The notes under the pieces are model-generated. The model did not search any database. It had not been told where the DNA came from and worked only from the letters and a program-made list of their open reading frames with translations. A stretch of 64,000 nucleotides of DNA from positions 50,862,439 to 50,926,438 of the forward strand of contig NC_060062.1 in assembly GCF_020283565.1 (NCBI RefSeq), written 5' to 3'. The position numbers were made by a program, and so were the translations under genes. Below are positions 45,219 to 58,195 of the stretch, piece by piece. How positions within the stretch are numbered: the first letter of the stretch is position 1; each line of letters starts with the position of its first letter. This stretch comes from Trifolium pratense (Eukaryota; Streptophyta; Magnoliopsida; Fabales; Fabaceae).

Positions 45219-46724
45219 TGAAAGAAAAATGTGTTCAAAACACGCACAGCGGATAAGATTGGATCATTCTTTTTGTTTAAATTATATGACAAACTAATAT
45301 AACAGTAAACATGTACCTGTTGATTAGTTCTTGAATCATGAAAAATTTCTTCAATAGTGTGAAGTCTCTACGCTATCCACACCGAGCTCAATCCTTACCA
45401 GCAACTCTTGCGTTTGTGAAACAAGAAAACTAAGCAAATGCATACATGATGAAAAGTAGTGTATCTTGAACAAGTTATATGGTATCTATTTATAGGCATG
45501 TGAACTTTTATCAAAATAAAAGAAATCAATTCCCACACAACAGAAAGACTTTTTCAATTCATATTCCGCTAATATGAAAATCCATTAACATGTTAATTGT
45601 TTCCACTATAAATCAATGTGCTTACTTGTTCATATACCATTTCACAACTTGTTCATATACCAATTCACCGTGTCCATATAAATATGCTCAATTTATACTT
45701 ATATTATTTGTATTCTTTGTACTAGCAAAAAATAAAATAATATTCCACTGAGGATTATAGTTTTATATTAATTAAATTCACTAATTTAATTTGTCAAATA
45801 AAATAATTCCTTAGTAAGAATTAGAACACTCGTTTGTATGTGACTTTGTAGGTTCGATACTAAGCCGGTAATATATTAATCAAATAAATATATTAATCAA
45901 GGTAGGCGTCTAGTAACACTCCTTAACGTCCGGGTAGTATGAAGTACTATTTTACTTTCAAGAACCATTAGAAGAATAATATATTTATTTTTCCTCCGTC
46001 GTTACAACTCTGGTTAACTCTAGAGCATGGTACTATTGTCAAACTCTATTAAGTTAACATATATGACTCAAGAAACTCTTTTCTATTTCAATTCACCTGG
46101 CCATGTTTTTCATTTTATCATAGAGTTCAAACTCATTACCATGAGTTGACAGATCCCATCTTGGTTAATCATTAATTATACAAGTATTTAATTGTACCCA
46201 ATATTTTTCAACTAGTACCCTGAGATACTAGGTGTCCAGAATTAGAGTACAATAAATAACATGTTAATTACTATGTTAATCTCAGGTCAAAGAAAAATTA
46301 TTATATTTCTTCTTTAGAATTTCTATTGACAGTTTAAGGTAATATCGACCATTAGAAATTCTAAGCTTAGTCAGTTCAATGATCATATCACTATATGCAT
46401 CATCTATATATGCAATTTAATAAATGAGATGTATTAATTTTTATCCAATAAAAGACCATCACATATATATTGATCTATCATAATTATTTATATCCTATTC
46501 TCAATAATCATACGATCAAGAACTATTTAGATTTAAAATAATAAAAGACTTGTTTCTCATTATCATAATCTCTATCACGATAACACGTCTATTTTAAATC
46601 AAGGACATTATCAAATCAACTATTTCACTAAATAGTGAAGTATAATGAAAACTGATACTTTATTATATTTGAAAATGGATTACATTGTTGATTGGCTTTT
46701 TGTGCACCTTATTATTTTCCAACA
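45219..46724 (-). repeat. 3' LTR of the Copia element
   Basis: 1506 bp, uninterrupted. It serves as the empty-site reference for both insertions in the 5' LTR (TATATGACTC here against the MITE; CACTATATGC here against the CACTA). Confidence 0.93.
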
Positions 46725-46738
46725 ATCTCCCACTTGCA

Positions 46739-48026
46739 CTAAAGCCAATCAGTCATGTACTTCAATCCTATTTCACACTTGTGCTTGTCAAAAACTTTTA
46801 TGCCAAGTGCCTTTGTGAACGGATCTGCCGCATTTTCTTTTCCATCCACTTTCTCAATCTTGACGTCACCACGTTCAATGATCTCTCTAATTAAGTTATA
46901 TCTCCGAAGAATGTGTTTGGATTTCTGATGTGATCTTGGCTCCTTTGCTTGAGCAATAGCTCCATTATTGTCACATAATAATGGTACAGAGTTTTCTATT
47001 GAAGGGACCACTCCAAGTTCAGATATAAACTTTTTCATCCAAACTGCTTCTTTAGCCGCCTCACTTGCTGCTATGTACTCCGCTTCGGTAGTAGAATCTG
47101 CTACCGTAGCTTGTTTGGAACTTTTCCAACTTATTGCACCACCATTTAATGTGAAGACGTAACCTGAAATAGATTTGCTATCATCCTTGTCTGATGCAAA
47201 ACTTGCATCTGTATAACCTTTAAGACTTAATTCAGAATTTCCATAGATGAGGAATTGGTCTTTAGTCCTTCTTAAGTACTTAAGAATAGTCTTAACCACT
47301 TTCTAGTGTTCCTCACCTGGATTTGCTTGATATCGACTAGTTACACCCAGTGCATATGCGACATCAGGACGTGTACAAGTCATGGTGTACATGATGGCTC
47401 CCACTGCACTAGCATAAGGTACTCTACTCATGCGTTCTCTTTCTTCAAGAGTTTTAGGACAATTCTCCCTACTAAGAGAAACTCTCATTCCTACGGGCAA
47501 ATAGCCTCGTTTGGATTTTTCCATGTCATACCTTTTTAAGATGGTATCAATGTACATAGACTGTGAAAGTCCAAGCAACCTTTTAGATCTATCTCTATAA
47601 ATCTTTATCCCTAGGATATAAGCTGCCTCTCCTAAGTCTTTCATCGAGAATTGCTCAGATAGCCAAACCTTTGTACTTTGCATTGAGGGTATATCATTTC
47701 CAAAAAGTAATATGTCATCTATATATAATACTAAGAAAATGATTGAGCTCCCACTGATCTTTTTGTAAACACAAGGTTCTTCTTCACATTTAACAAAATT
47801 GAACTTTTCAATTGTGTTATTAAAACGAATGTTCCAAATACTTCTCATAAGTCTTGGTTGCTTCATTGTCGTTTGGGTCAACCGGTGCAACCACAGCAGG
47901 TTTTTCAATGATGTCAATCAATTTTTCATGCATGAGAACAATTCTCAGGCTACGGTACCAATCGTCATAATTGGATCCAACCAATTTTCCAGATTCAAGT
48001 ATTCCGCGGAGTGACAAAGAAGACAT
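46739..48026 (-). pseudogene. Copia gag-pol remnant: gag start joined to late RT and RNase H
   Basis: The Gag start MSSLSLRGILESGKLVGSNY (48026) runs about 65 codons to YEKYLE near 47830. The reading then jumps into reverse transcriptase (WNIRF, then YIDDILLFGN, the catalytic Asp pair, near 47710; LGIKIYRDR; YTMTCTRPDVAYALG). After a stop/frameshift near 47300 comes RNase H (GYTDASFASDKDD, STTEAEYIA, HILRRYNLIRE). The rest of gag, protease, integrase and early RT are gone. The deletion junction is near 47825-47835 and is out of frame. It cannot make a working polyprotein. Confidence 0.9.
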
Positions 48027-48758
48027 ACTGTTTATCAAAATAAAGGTAATTATGATATCAGATAACCATTTCTTAAAATAAAAATATATACAAGCCACTT
48101 GGTTGTCAAGAATAATCTCATATATATATTTTAGTTTAAGATGTATCAAAAAGAAAATATATCATACCAAAAGTTCCTGTTTATCAGGCCATTCATATTA
48201 GTATATATATTCTTTTATAAATCCTTTTATAAATCAATTTTAACACTCTTCCGGGTAGTCCGGACATAGAGTACATAATTAATTTCAAAGTTCACATCAT
48301 ATACTATAATTAATCGTTTAATTACAAGTCTTCTGTTAGTCAGATCGTTCCTTGTTATTAACTATTAACTATTTATATATTACAAATTTGTATCATATAC
48401 AAAAATTAATATACCAATACTAATCAATTTATACATATTTATCAAAAATAAAAATAAATCAAAAGCTCAGTATATAAATATGTATATGTATGAATTGATT
48501 AGTGTCCATATCATTATATGTAAGGTACAAAACATGCAGGTGAAACATAAGCAAAAACTAAGCTTAATGGATCAACTACATCAGTCAATTGATTATGCAG
48601 AAATAAGACATGCATATTACGTGAACTTATAAATTGATTCCTTATAAATAATTCATCAAAATGAAACATAACCAAAACTATCCTTATTACGTGACACATC
48701 ATAAATTATAGCTTTAGTGATAACACTGGACATATAATTTAAACGAGAAAGAAGACAT

Positions 48759-48770
48759 GCTCTGATACCA
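48759..48770 (-). other. Primer binding site (initiator tRNA-Met), Copia element
   Basis: TGGTATCAGAGC on the minus strand, 2 nt after the LTR end. This site is standard for plant Copia elements. Confidence 0.9.
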
Positions 48771-49617
48771 ATTGAAAGAAAAATGTGTTCAAAACACGCA
48801 CAGTGGATAAGATTGGATCATTCTTTTTGTTTAAATTATATGACAAATTAATATAACAGTAAACATGTACCTGTTGATTAGTTCTTGAATCATGAAAAAT
48901 TTCTTCAATAGTGTGAAGTCTCTATGCTATCCACACCGAGCTCAATCCTTACCAGCAACTCTTGCGTTTGTGAAACAAGAAAACTAAGCAAATGCATACA
49001 TGATGAAAAGGAGTGTATCTTGAACAAGTTATATGGTATCTATTTATAGGCATGTGAACTTTTATCAAAATAAAAGAAATCAATTCCCACACAATAGAAA
49101 GACTTTTTCATTTCATATTCCACTAATATGAAAATCCATTAACATGTTAATTGCTTCCACTATGAATCAATGTGCTTACTTGTTCATATACCATTTCACA
49201 ACTTGTTCATATACCAATTCACCGTGTCCATATAAATATGCTCAATTTATACTTATATTATTTGTATTCTTTGTACTAGCAAAAAATAAAATAATATTCC
49301 ACTTAGGATTATAGTTTTATATTAATTAAATTCACTAATTTAATTTGTCAAATAAAATAATTCTTTAGTAAGAATTAGAACACTCGTTTGTGTGTGACTT
49401 TGTAGGTTCGATACTAAGCCGGTAATATATTAATCAAATAAATATATTAATCAAGGTAGGCGTCTAGTAACACTCCTTAACGTCCGGGTAGTATGAAGTA
49501 CTATTTTACTTTCAATAACCATTAGAAGAATAATATATTTATTTTTCCTCTGTCGTTACAACTCTGGTTAACTCTAGAGCATGGTACTATTGTCAAACTC
49601 TATTAAGTTAACATATA

Positions 49618-49912
49618 CTCCCTCCGGTCATTTTTATAAGGAACACTTTGAAAAAATCACACAGACCAATGAAGCACATTTAACATAGTTATTTTCATAT
49701 AATACTCTTATAAATTTAAATTTATTCCATGTATACCCTTATTTAATTACTCTTTATTCAACTAACTTACTTATTTTTAAATTCTCTCTCATAATAAATA
49801 AGGGCATAAGTGAAATTGAACATTTAAAACATTTGAAAATTGGTCAAAGTTTCTTATAAAAATGACCAAATTTTTTGCCCTAAATGTTCCTTATAAAAAG
49901 GACCGGAGAGAG
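49618..49912. mobile_element. Stowaway-like MITE in the Copia 5' LTR
   Basis: Inverted ends CTCCCTCCGGTCATTTTTAT and CTCTCTCCGGTCCTTTTTAT with TA on both sides. The sister LTR shows the unoccupied TA. Confidence 0.93.
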
Positions 49913-51820
49913 TATGACTCAAGAAACTCTTTTCTATTTCAATTCACCTGGCCAGGTTTTTCATTTTATCATAGAGTTCAAACTCATTACCATGAGTTGA
50001 CAGATCCCATCTTGGTTAATCATTAATTATACAAGTATTTAATTGTACCCAATATTTTTCAACTAGTACCCTGAGATACTAGGTGTCCAGAATTAGAGTA
50101 CAATAAATAACATGTTAATTACTATGTTAATCTCAGGTCAAAGAAAAATTATTATATTTCTTCTTTAGAATTTCTATTGACAGTTTAAGGTAATATCGAC
50201 CATTAGAAATTCTAAGCTTAGTCAGTTCAATGATCATATCACTACACTACTAGAAAAAGTTGAAATACCGACGGAATTTAGAGACAGAATATGTTTCTTC
50301 TCTAATAGAGACGAAATTAGAGACAGAAAAATGTAGTTAGAGACCAAAATTAATATATATGGATTAGTCACGGATTTTAGAGACCGAAATTTCTGTCTCC
50401 ACAAACTTCTGTCTCTAAATCCGTCACTGCTTTATTATTTTTATAATTATAATTGTAAAACAATAGTTGGAGACAAAAATTAGAGACAAATTTGTTTTGT
50501 GTCTAATAATTTTCGTCTCAATATCCGTCTCTAATTGGTTTACTTGATATCAAAATAGTCAAACTTTTGTCAGAGACAGAATATATCCTGTCTCTAGATA
50601 ATTCCGTCTCTAGAATCCGTGTCTAAGGAAATACTACATTAAAATTCAAATTTTGATTTTTTCGGCTTCCCACCCAATTATGTACGCCAATTTTTTTTAT
50701 CTCCCTCTCAAATTTTAGCTCAGAATTATTTTTTTTTATTTTTTTTATTTTTAAATCTAACAAAAGACATTTTCCCTTTACACTTAACACCGATTAGTTC
50801 CAACTTCTCACGTTCTTACTCTGCCAGTCACGATATCCCCACACCACCGACGGTCACGATATAGATCCTTCTCATAGGGGTTTCTTGATGTTTTCCTTTT
50901 TCACTCTCGCAAATCTCTATCAAATCCCTAATATTTGTTCGCAAATCCTGTAACCACAGATCTGGACGGTTCTTAGGGTTTTCTCTAGCCAACTTCACGA
51001 ATTGGGGATTAGGTTAGATGTTCATGACTGAGGTAATTACTTTCTTTTTTATATACTAGTCTTTTGTGATTTTCTGATTTGTATCATGGTTGGGTCAATT
51101 TTGGAAGAGACAAAACTGATTCTATAATCATAAAGTTTATTATGTGTTTTAGTGTTCTTAAGAGAATCATCTTTTAGTGCATGTGGTTTTTTCCAAGGTT
51201 GTCAGAACCGGACCGGACCGGCCGGTCGGACCGGTCGAACCGTGAACCGGCCATGAAACCGGCTCGGTTATGATCGAAAACCGGACAGGAAACCAACCGG
51301 GAAAAAACCGTGGCGAACCGGGTTGAACCGGGTTGAACCGGCGAACCGGCCGGCCGGTCCAAACGGTTTTGCAATATTTTTTTTTTTTTTTTAAAAACAA
51401 GGCAAAATCTTTTTTTTTTTTTTTTTTTTTTAAAATAATCTGAAACAACGTAGGAATAGGAAAAGTTGTTTTTCATCTTTTTTCTCTTCTCTCATTAGTC
51501 ATCACGTAAAAACGCTTAATTTTTTTTCTCTTCTCTCCTCCACCCTCTTCAACCTTGCCACAAACCCTTCCCCTTCCTCCTCTTGCTCCGGCGCCGGCGG
51601 TACTACTACTACCTTGAAGACTATAATGATTATTAGTTTTTAACTTTTTATGTGTAGATGAACATTATAATGATTATTACGTTGCATTTAGCTATGCATT
51701 TGGACACTAGTCTTTATGAACTTGATGAACATTTAGTTTTTGCTTTTTCACTTGGCACTTGGTTTTGGTAGTATGTTGTCAATTGATTTTTTTTGAAAGC
51801 AGTATGTTGTCAATTGATGT

Positions 51821-52347
51821 TGTTCTGGTAAAAAACAAGGGGGTTTGTATTATTGATCAAATGGTGTGATTACACTCGGTTCAATCCCAACAACCCTGGG
51901 AGTTTAATAAGTCAGAATTCGATCAGAACATAGGGGTTTGTGTTATTCAAGATTGATAACTGATACAAGTATGTCGGAGAAGAAATTGAATCTCTTTACA
52001 AGAATGAAAATATGGTGGTTTCTCATGATGAGAGTGAGTCTATGCAGAATCAGTGAAAAGTTCTCCTCTTTTGTTCTCTTGAAGAAGATCCTATTTATAG
52101 GCAAAACATCTCCCTCTTGTTGCTTGATAACCGCCTTGCTTGGAGAGGAATTCATGGGTAGTGGGCGGTTACTTTTCCTTCTTCTCCAAGCTTCTTCCTT
52201 CTTCTCCAAGTTTCTTCCTTCTTCTCCAAGTCATGGTGGATCATGTGTTTTTCATGGTTGTTTTCACGCTTCTCCTTTAGATGCTCACATTGGGCTTTCT
52301 TTGTATTGGGCTTTAACAAATCACCTTTTGGTCCATGGCCCGGTACA
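51821..52347 (-). repeat. 3' LTR, nested LTR element
   Basis: 527 bp. Includes a short triplet repeat of 'cttcttccttcttctccaag' near 52180-52230. Confidence 0.9.
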
Positions 52348-53117
52348 CAGCCCCCCAAGCACGAGGCTTCGGGAAGACGAAGTGCTTTTAATTGAAATCA
52401 CTTGGCGATTATTATGCCTCGGCGTTGTTCTATGTCGCCTATTTGTTGCCGACTTATATTCTTCGTTTGCTTGTCGCCTTATCCTTCCTTTTGTTGTTGA
52501 TATTTCTTAGCTAATTTGTACGCCCTTCTATGACTTTTGAATATCTTGATGTACGCCATTTGTGGCTTTGAATATTGTTGTCATTGTTTCTTGGCGACTT
52601 TGAGCAAGTTAGCGAGTCGCCCTTCCTCTTTTTTCATTGTATTTGCATTTTCAAGCTAGCGTTGTCACCAATCTCGCCTCTTCGTCTTTCGCGATTCGTC
52701 TCGCCTGTTCCGTTGTATTTGCATTTTTACGTTGGCGTTGACAACAATCTCGCCTGTTGCCTTTTTGGCGATCGTAAATGATTCGGCGTCATTATGACTC
52801 GCCCTTCTTTGTTGTAGTTGATTTTCGTACTGCCGGGCTTGCACGCCTTATTTTGTGACTTCTTGGCAATTTAAAAAGAATTGGCGCTGCTCGGAGTCGT
52901 ACTTCCACTATACTTTGTGTCTGGTGTTGACAATAATCTCGCCTTTGAAAATTTTTAACTTTGCACCTGCAATGTCTTTAGCTCTTTAAATATAATTATA
53001 TATCATTTATGAATAACTTTATACCTGTTGTCATTTGGCGTTATAATGAATCGCCTGCTTTGGTTGTGTATAAGCTTCTTCTGGCGGTGTTGATAATCTC
53101 GCCTTTTTCTGCTGTTT

Positions 53118-53735
53118 CTTTTTCTGACGTACCCAACTCGTAAGACTTACAGGTAACGCCAAGGCTTTGCAACCTTTTTAATTTTGCTTTTTCTGACGTA
53201 CCCAACTCGTAAGACTTACAGGTAACGCCAAGGCCTTTCAACCTTGTTTAATTTTGCTTTTTCTGACGTACCCAACTCGTAAGACTTACAGGTAACGCCA
53301 AGGCCTTTCAACCTTTTTAACTTTTCTTTTTCTGACGTACCCAACTCGTAAGACTTACAGGTAACGCCAAGGCCTTTCAACCTTTTTAACTTTTCTTTTT
53401 CTGACGTACCCAACTCGTAAGACTTACAGGTAACGCCAAGGCCTTTCAACCTTTTTAACTTTTCTTTTTCTGACGTACCCAACTCGTAAGACTTACAGGT
53501 AACGCCAAGGCCTTTCAACCTTTTTAACTTTTCTTTTTCTGACGTACCCAACTCGTAAGACTTACAGGTAACGCCGAGGCCTTTCAACCTTGTTTTATTT
53601 TCTTTTTCTGACGTCCCCAACTCGTAAGACTTACAGGTAACGCCAAGGCCTTTCAACCTTGTTTTATTTTCTTTTTCTGACGTACCCAACTCGTAAGACT
53701 TACAGGTAACGCCAAGGCCTTTCAACCTTACATTT
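53118..53735 (-). repeat. 69-bp minisatellite, 9 copies, open reading on the minus strand
   Basis: Unit starts (marked by GGCC/GGCT in 'aaggcctttcaacc') are at 53163, 53232, 53302, 53371, 53440, 53509, 53578, 53647 and 53716. Period is 69 bp except one 70-bp step. On the minus strand each unit codes for 23 residues with the core KGLGVTCKSYELGTSEK. The 70-bp step at 53232-53302 shifts the frame once. Seven or more units stay open together (53725-53216). Confidence 0.93.
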
Positions 53736-54082
53736 GGTTCAGAGCTTTCATATGAGTTGATCTCTATTCCATCACTGGTTAGTCTTTATTGGTCTAGAGC
53801 CGGCTGGCTTCATTATGGTTCAGAGCCCGCAACTTAATCATGATTGCTGCAAATAAACTTTGATACATTAAAGGTTCAACAATAATAATATATGAAACAT
53901 AAAACAAACAAAAATGATACCGCCATGGGTGGTTTGTTGCGGCGCTCCTCGCCTAGCAAGAAAAACAATTATGTTTTGGCGTGGCGAGACTGAGTTCCAT
54001 TGCGGTAGTCATCGCGGAATATGCTTCAACCTGAAATATTAGTTGGCGGCTTCTATCTCGCCGAGTGATAACTACTGAATTT

Positions 54083-56277
54083 TCATGTTAATTTTCCACA
54101 TTTGTTCGTTGCCCTGCGCATGCGATGACGTTTGTCTAAGTTGTTGAGATCTTTATAATATTTTGTTTTCACAAATTCTTCCACAGCTTCACCTCCTTTG
54201 TAAACCAATTCGGAATATTGCTTGCTGACTAATAGACACAAGACCTTCCAAACTGTGTGTGCCGGGGCTTTAATCAAAACTCTGTCATTACTGCTAAATG
54301 CATAACTCATGCTCAAAGCTTGTGAATATCAAATAATGATTCAGGTTAATTCTACTCAGAAGTACTTACATGTAAGAAATATTTGATTAAAATTAAGAAC
54401 AGAATGCTAAGTATTCTAGATGCTCTACATTTATGTGTTGCGGATTCTAAATACCAATCTCCCTTTTAGAACAGAATGCATAGTTGCAACGGAATGTAAA
54501 ATCTGCATGCTAAATAGATGTTTGGTTCATGTATCTTCATCTCAGCTCTTAGGCCCCTATCAATTATATAATATGTTATAAAAGCTAATCTTAGGAAATA
54601 TTCAAATGCTTAAAATTATTGTAATATATGGTTTGCAACTTATCATGTACCAATCCAATAATAATATTTTAGGCTTTAAGATGCAAGTATATAATTTTCC
54701 TTTCTCTTTTTTTTTTATTTTTTTATTTTTTATTTATTTTTTTTATTATAGGCGTGGAAGACTACTCATCAGTTAACACCATCAGAAAAATCATGTAGCT
54801 CTGAGTAACTTGATAATAACATGAAAGCATACATAACCTGAGTACCTTCATATTACCGGCGGAATTGGTTTTCGCATCTTCTTGTATTTACATAAAGATC
54901 ATCGGTTCGAATCTTCTTGTATTGTGGCCTTCTAGGTCAGTGCTTCAATGTCTGGATCGACCACTACCGTAAGAAAGTTTGACAGCGGTGTCAGATAAGG
55001 CTGCAGCAGCAACGATCGATGGCGATGTTGGACAGCCAGTTGGCGACAACGACAACGCTTAGTGTGCTTCTGGTTCTGACTTTAATCCTGCCTTATTTGC
55101 TATCACAATCAACTCATTGAAAAAATACAATGAAGCGGATATTAGTAGTAGCGGTGAATCTTGTATAGAATCAAATTTGGACTAGTAAAGACATTTTTTC
55201 CAAAGGCAAGTTCATGTTTTCTAACTCTTGCCTGATACAAACTAAAACATCATCAATTGTTATCACAAACAAATTAAAACAGCATAAGACATAAAGTAAA
55301 TATGCAGAATGCATAGAAAATATGCTAACAGATTCCTTGCATTGTTATAATTACAAATATACGGCTAAGAGTGCTTCTTGAAGGTTTTCCCATAATTTTT
55401 ATAGTATAAAGGTGCACCATGCTGCTCTATGTACTTTTGTATGAATGATTTTTATCAGGTTGTTGACGCTATATTATTATTTCGGATTGCATTCCATGTT
55501 CCACTAAAATATGAGATTGAGTATAAACCAAATCTTTGTTCAAAGAATATTTGAATGCTCATCTTATTTGGTAACTGGTACTCTCCATTTTTATTATTAA
55601 TTGACCATCCATTTTCATGTTTTAACCGCAAATATACCATGGGATACTATTATTATCATTATGATTATCGCATAGCATGAATTGAATCGGATATGTTATT
55701 TGACAATAAAGCATGAATTAGGAATTGATAAAATAAAAGAAAGCTATCACCTGATTAAGAAATTATGAATACTCGCAGGCAAATCCATGTCCAATTAATT
55801 CAATCGGTGCTCAAATTCGTTTCGGTTTAGATGTGGTTCCGTGATAATTCTGGCGACGCCACAACGGCTCTTACACGAGTCCGACGATGACACGACGGTT
55901 CCTTCTCAAGTCTGACTGCGGCGATGCCATTTTCTCCACAACCGACGGCGGCGGCGGCTTCGTTATTGCCACATGAAGCTTGGCCAGCGGCGACCATACT
56001 ATGCTGGGGGAGAAAACAACACACTCCCAGATGATAACTTAATTTGAAGCAACAAAACACGCAGTGGGTGTTTTTCTTTGTTTCTATAATGGCTTCCAGA
56101 GAGTATCATGAGAACAAGGATTTCGTGAATCAACCATGACTTCCCAAATTGATTGACAATGACGGTGACATCATCAGAATTCAAATGGAAAAACTGGTAT
56201 GACGGCAAAGCAGTATCACCGTGTGTTTGTGGAGATGTTTGATTTTTGTCTAGTTCGATGTGGTAGGCTGGGATCAA
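54083..56277 (-). other. Internal region of nested LTR element, no recognisable protein
   Basis: Short minus-strand frames (56277-55999, 56060-55827, 54316-54083) show no motif I recognise. About 55830-56000 is much richer in GC (gccgccgccgccgtcgg) than its surroundings and could be captured host DNA; this is a guess. Confidence 0.35.
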
Positions 56278-56291
56278 ATGATTTTACCGCA

Positions 56292-56309
56292 GCCCCACGG
56301 TGGGCGCCA
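56292..56309 (-). other. Primer binding site, nested LTR element
   Basis: Same 18-mer as in both gag-only elements, 3 nt from the LTR end. Confidence 0.75.
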
Positions 56310-56312
56310 AAA

Positions 56313-56839
56313 TGTTCTGGTAAAAAACAAGGGGGTTTGTATTATTGATCAAATGGTGTGATTACACTCGGTTCAATCCCAACAACCCTGGGAGTTTAAT
56401 AAGTCAGAATTCGATCAGAACATAGGGGTTTGTGTTATTCAAGATTGATAACTGATACAAGTATGTCGGAGAAGAAATTGAATCTCTTTACAAGAATGAA
56501 AATATGGTGGTTTCTCATGATGAGAGTGAGTCTATGCAGAATCAGTGAAAAGTTCTCCTCTTTTGTTCTCTTGAAGAAGATCCTATTTATAGGCAAAACA
56601 TCTCCCTCTTGTTGCTTGATAACCGCCTTGCTTGGAGAGGAATTCATGGGTAGTGGGCGGTTACTTTTCCTTCTTCTCCAAGCTTCTTCCTTCTTCTCCA
56701 AGTTTCTTCCTTCTTCTCCAAGTCATGGTGGATCATGTGTTTTTCATGGTTGTTTTCACGCTTCTCCTTTAGATGCTCACATTGGGCTTTCTTTGTATTG
56801 GGCTTTAACAAATCACCTTTTGGTCCATGGCCCGGTACA
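56313..56839 (-). repeat. 5' LTR, nested LTR element
   Basis: 527 bp, same length as its partner. Confidence 0.9.
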
Positions 56840-58195
56840 GATGTTATGGTGCTATTTTGTGTTATTGAACTTAGTTTATTATATAATTTCTAATTTGGTT
56901 TGAATTATAAATTTTATTTTATTTTGACATTTGATATTTTATCTTTTTAATGTGTGAAATTATGAAATATTGAACAATTATTCATATTTTTTATTTATAT
57001 ATTAATTAAAATATATATTTAATTAAAAACGGTTCGACCCCCGTTGAACCCGGTCCGACCAATTGAACCTTGAACCGGTGAGCTTGCCGGTTCGATGACC
57101 GGTCCGGTTCTGACAACCTTGGTTTTTTCAATATTTTTCTTTTGTTAACAATTTTTTTTTCTTAATTATTCCTTTTATTTCAGGTGACTCTGCTGCTGTT
57201 TAATCTATTAGGAGTGATTTCTCAAACCTTTAGGTGAGTTCAATGCCACTTCATTACATTTATGCTACTTTTGTTATAATCTTTTCTTTTTTTTGTTTAG
57301 TCTGATTTTTGTTATTTATCCATTAATCAAGAAGACTACCTTCATTCATACCTTGGACGTTGATTTTATATAGTAATAGAGATTGACATTTCATTTTCTG
57401 CATTTTTCTCTCTCTATTGCATTTTAACTTTCACATATAAATAAGATACACTAAGCGAATTGTGAATTCCGCTTCAGCAGGTTTGCTTCTCTTCTTGGTG
57501 AATTTAATTAAGCTTTCTTCTTCAGGTGATACTCCAAATTTATAAGCACACTTAGTGCATTCATGCATTCTACATTTCTTCTATACTCTAATATAATAGT
57601 AATAATTGTTTTTGAAATTTGGTTCTGAAATCTTGTATCGCGACTTAGTTTTGTAATATCAATATATTTTATCTGGTTTGGAGAATTTTTATGTTGCTAC
57701 CTTGTTTAGTTATGTTGATGTATGATTTAGAGTGAAATTGGTTTTATTTTCGTTCCTTGATCCCTCAATACTAACCATATTTTATATGTCATGTTAGGTT
57801 ATAACCTTATCACCACATTTAAATGTCGTTTTTACTGCTTGTGTGACTGTATTTGTCAAACCAGCCCCACCAACTGTAAGTTCTAGCCATGCTCATTCTT
57901 AAGATATAATTTTTTAGTGGTAATTTTCTACGGTTAATTGATTAGACATCTAAGATAACTTTGAATTTGTTTGTCAATCTTCTCAAATCATCATTGTTTT
58001 GCTAAGTATTGAATTCACACTTAGTTATTTTGTATATATGTTAGTTGAATTGTTTCTTCTTCTATGGTTACTGGTGACTAGTTTGTACAATGATTCTTTC
58101 ATCAAATTGTTTAGTGTTTTACCATCGGCTTTTTGGTTTCCATAGAGACAATTATACAAGAGATGTTCATGGGTCATTAATTTTGCAACTTTCAG

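Larger units (their letters stand above)
51821..56839 (-). mobile_element. Non-autonomous LTR retrotransposon inside the hAT-like element
   Basis: LTRs of 527 bp each (51821-52347 and 56313-56839), with the 5-bp duplication GATGT at 51816-51820 and 56840-56844. The PBS (TGGCGCCCACCGTGGGGC) is beside the right LTR and a purine tract TTGGGGGGCTG (minus strand) is beside the left LTR, so it is transcribed on the minus strand. The 3.97-kb interior shows no gag or pol motif. It holds a 69-bp minisatellite, many 'ggcga/tcgcc' phrases, and a GC-rich stretch (about 55830-56000). LTRs appear identical, making this the youngest layer. Confidence 0.92.
51194..57121. mobile_element. hAT-like element (about 0.9 kb without its guest) inside the CACTA
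   Basis: Inverted ends CAAGGTTGTCAGAACCGG on both sides and the exact 8-bp duplication GTTTTTTC (51186-51193 and 57122-57129). Subterminal DNA is made of 'gaaccgg/ccggttc' repeats. No transposase. Split by the LTR element at 51821-56839. Confidence 0.9.

Noticed and set aside
51938..52510. A 190-residue plus-strand frame over the left LTR of the nested element (and its twin at 56430-56903)
   Set aside because: It is simply LTR sequence read on the antisense strand. It occurs twice because the LTR does, and it diverges exactly where the LTR ends.
53118..53735. Possible CRISPR array or protein-repeat gene
   Set aside because: No spacers; the repeat is head to tail. Open reading exists, but there is no start context or flanking domain, so it is reported as a minisatellite only.
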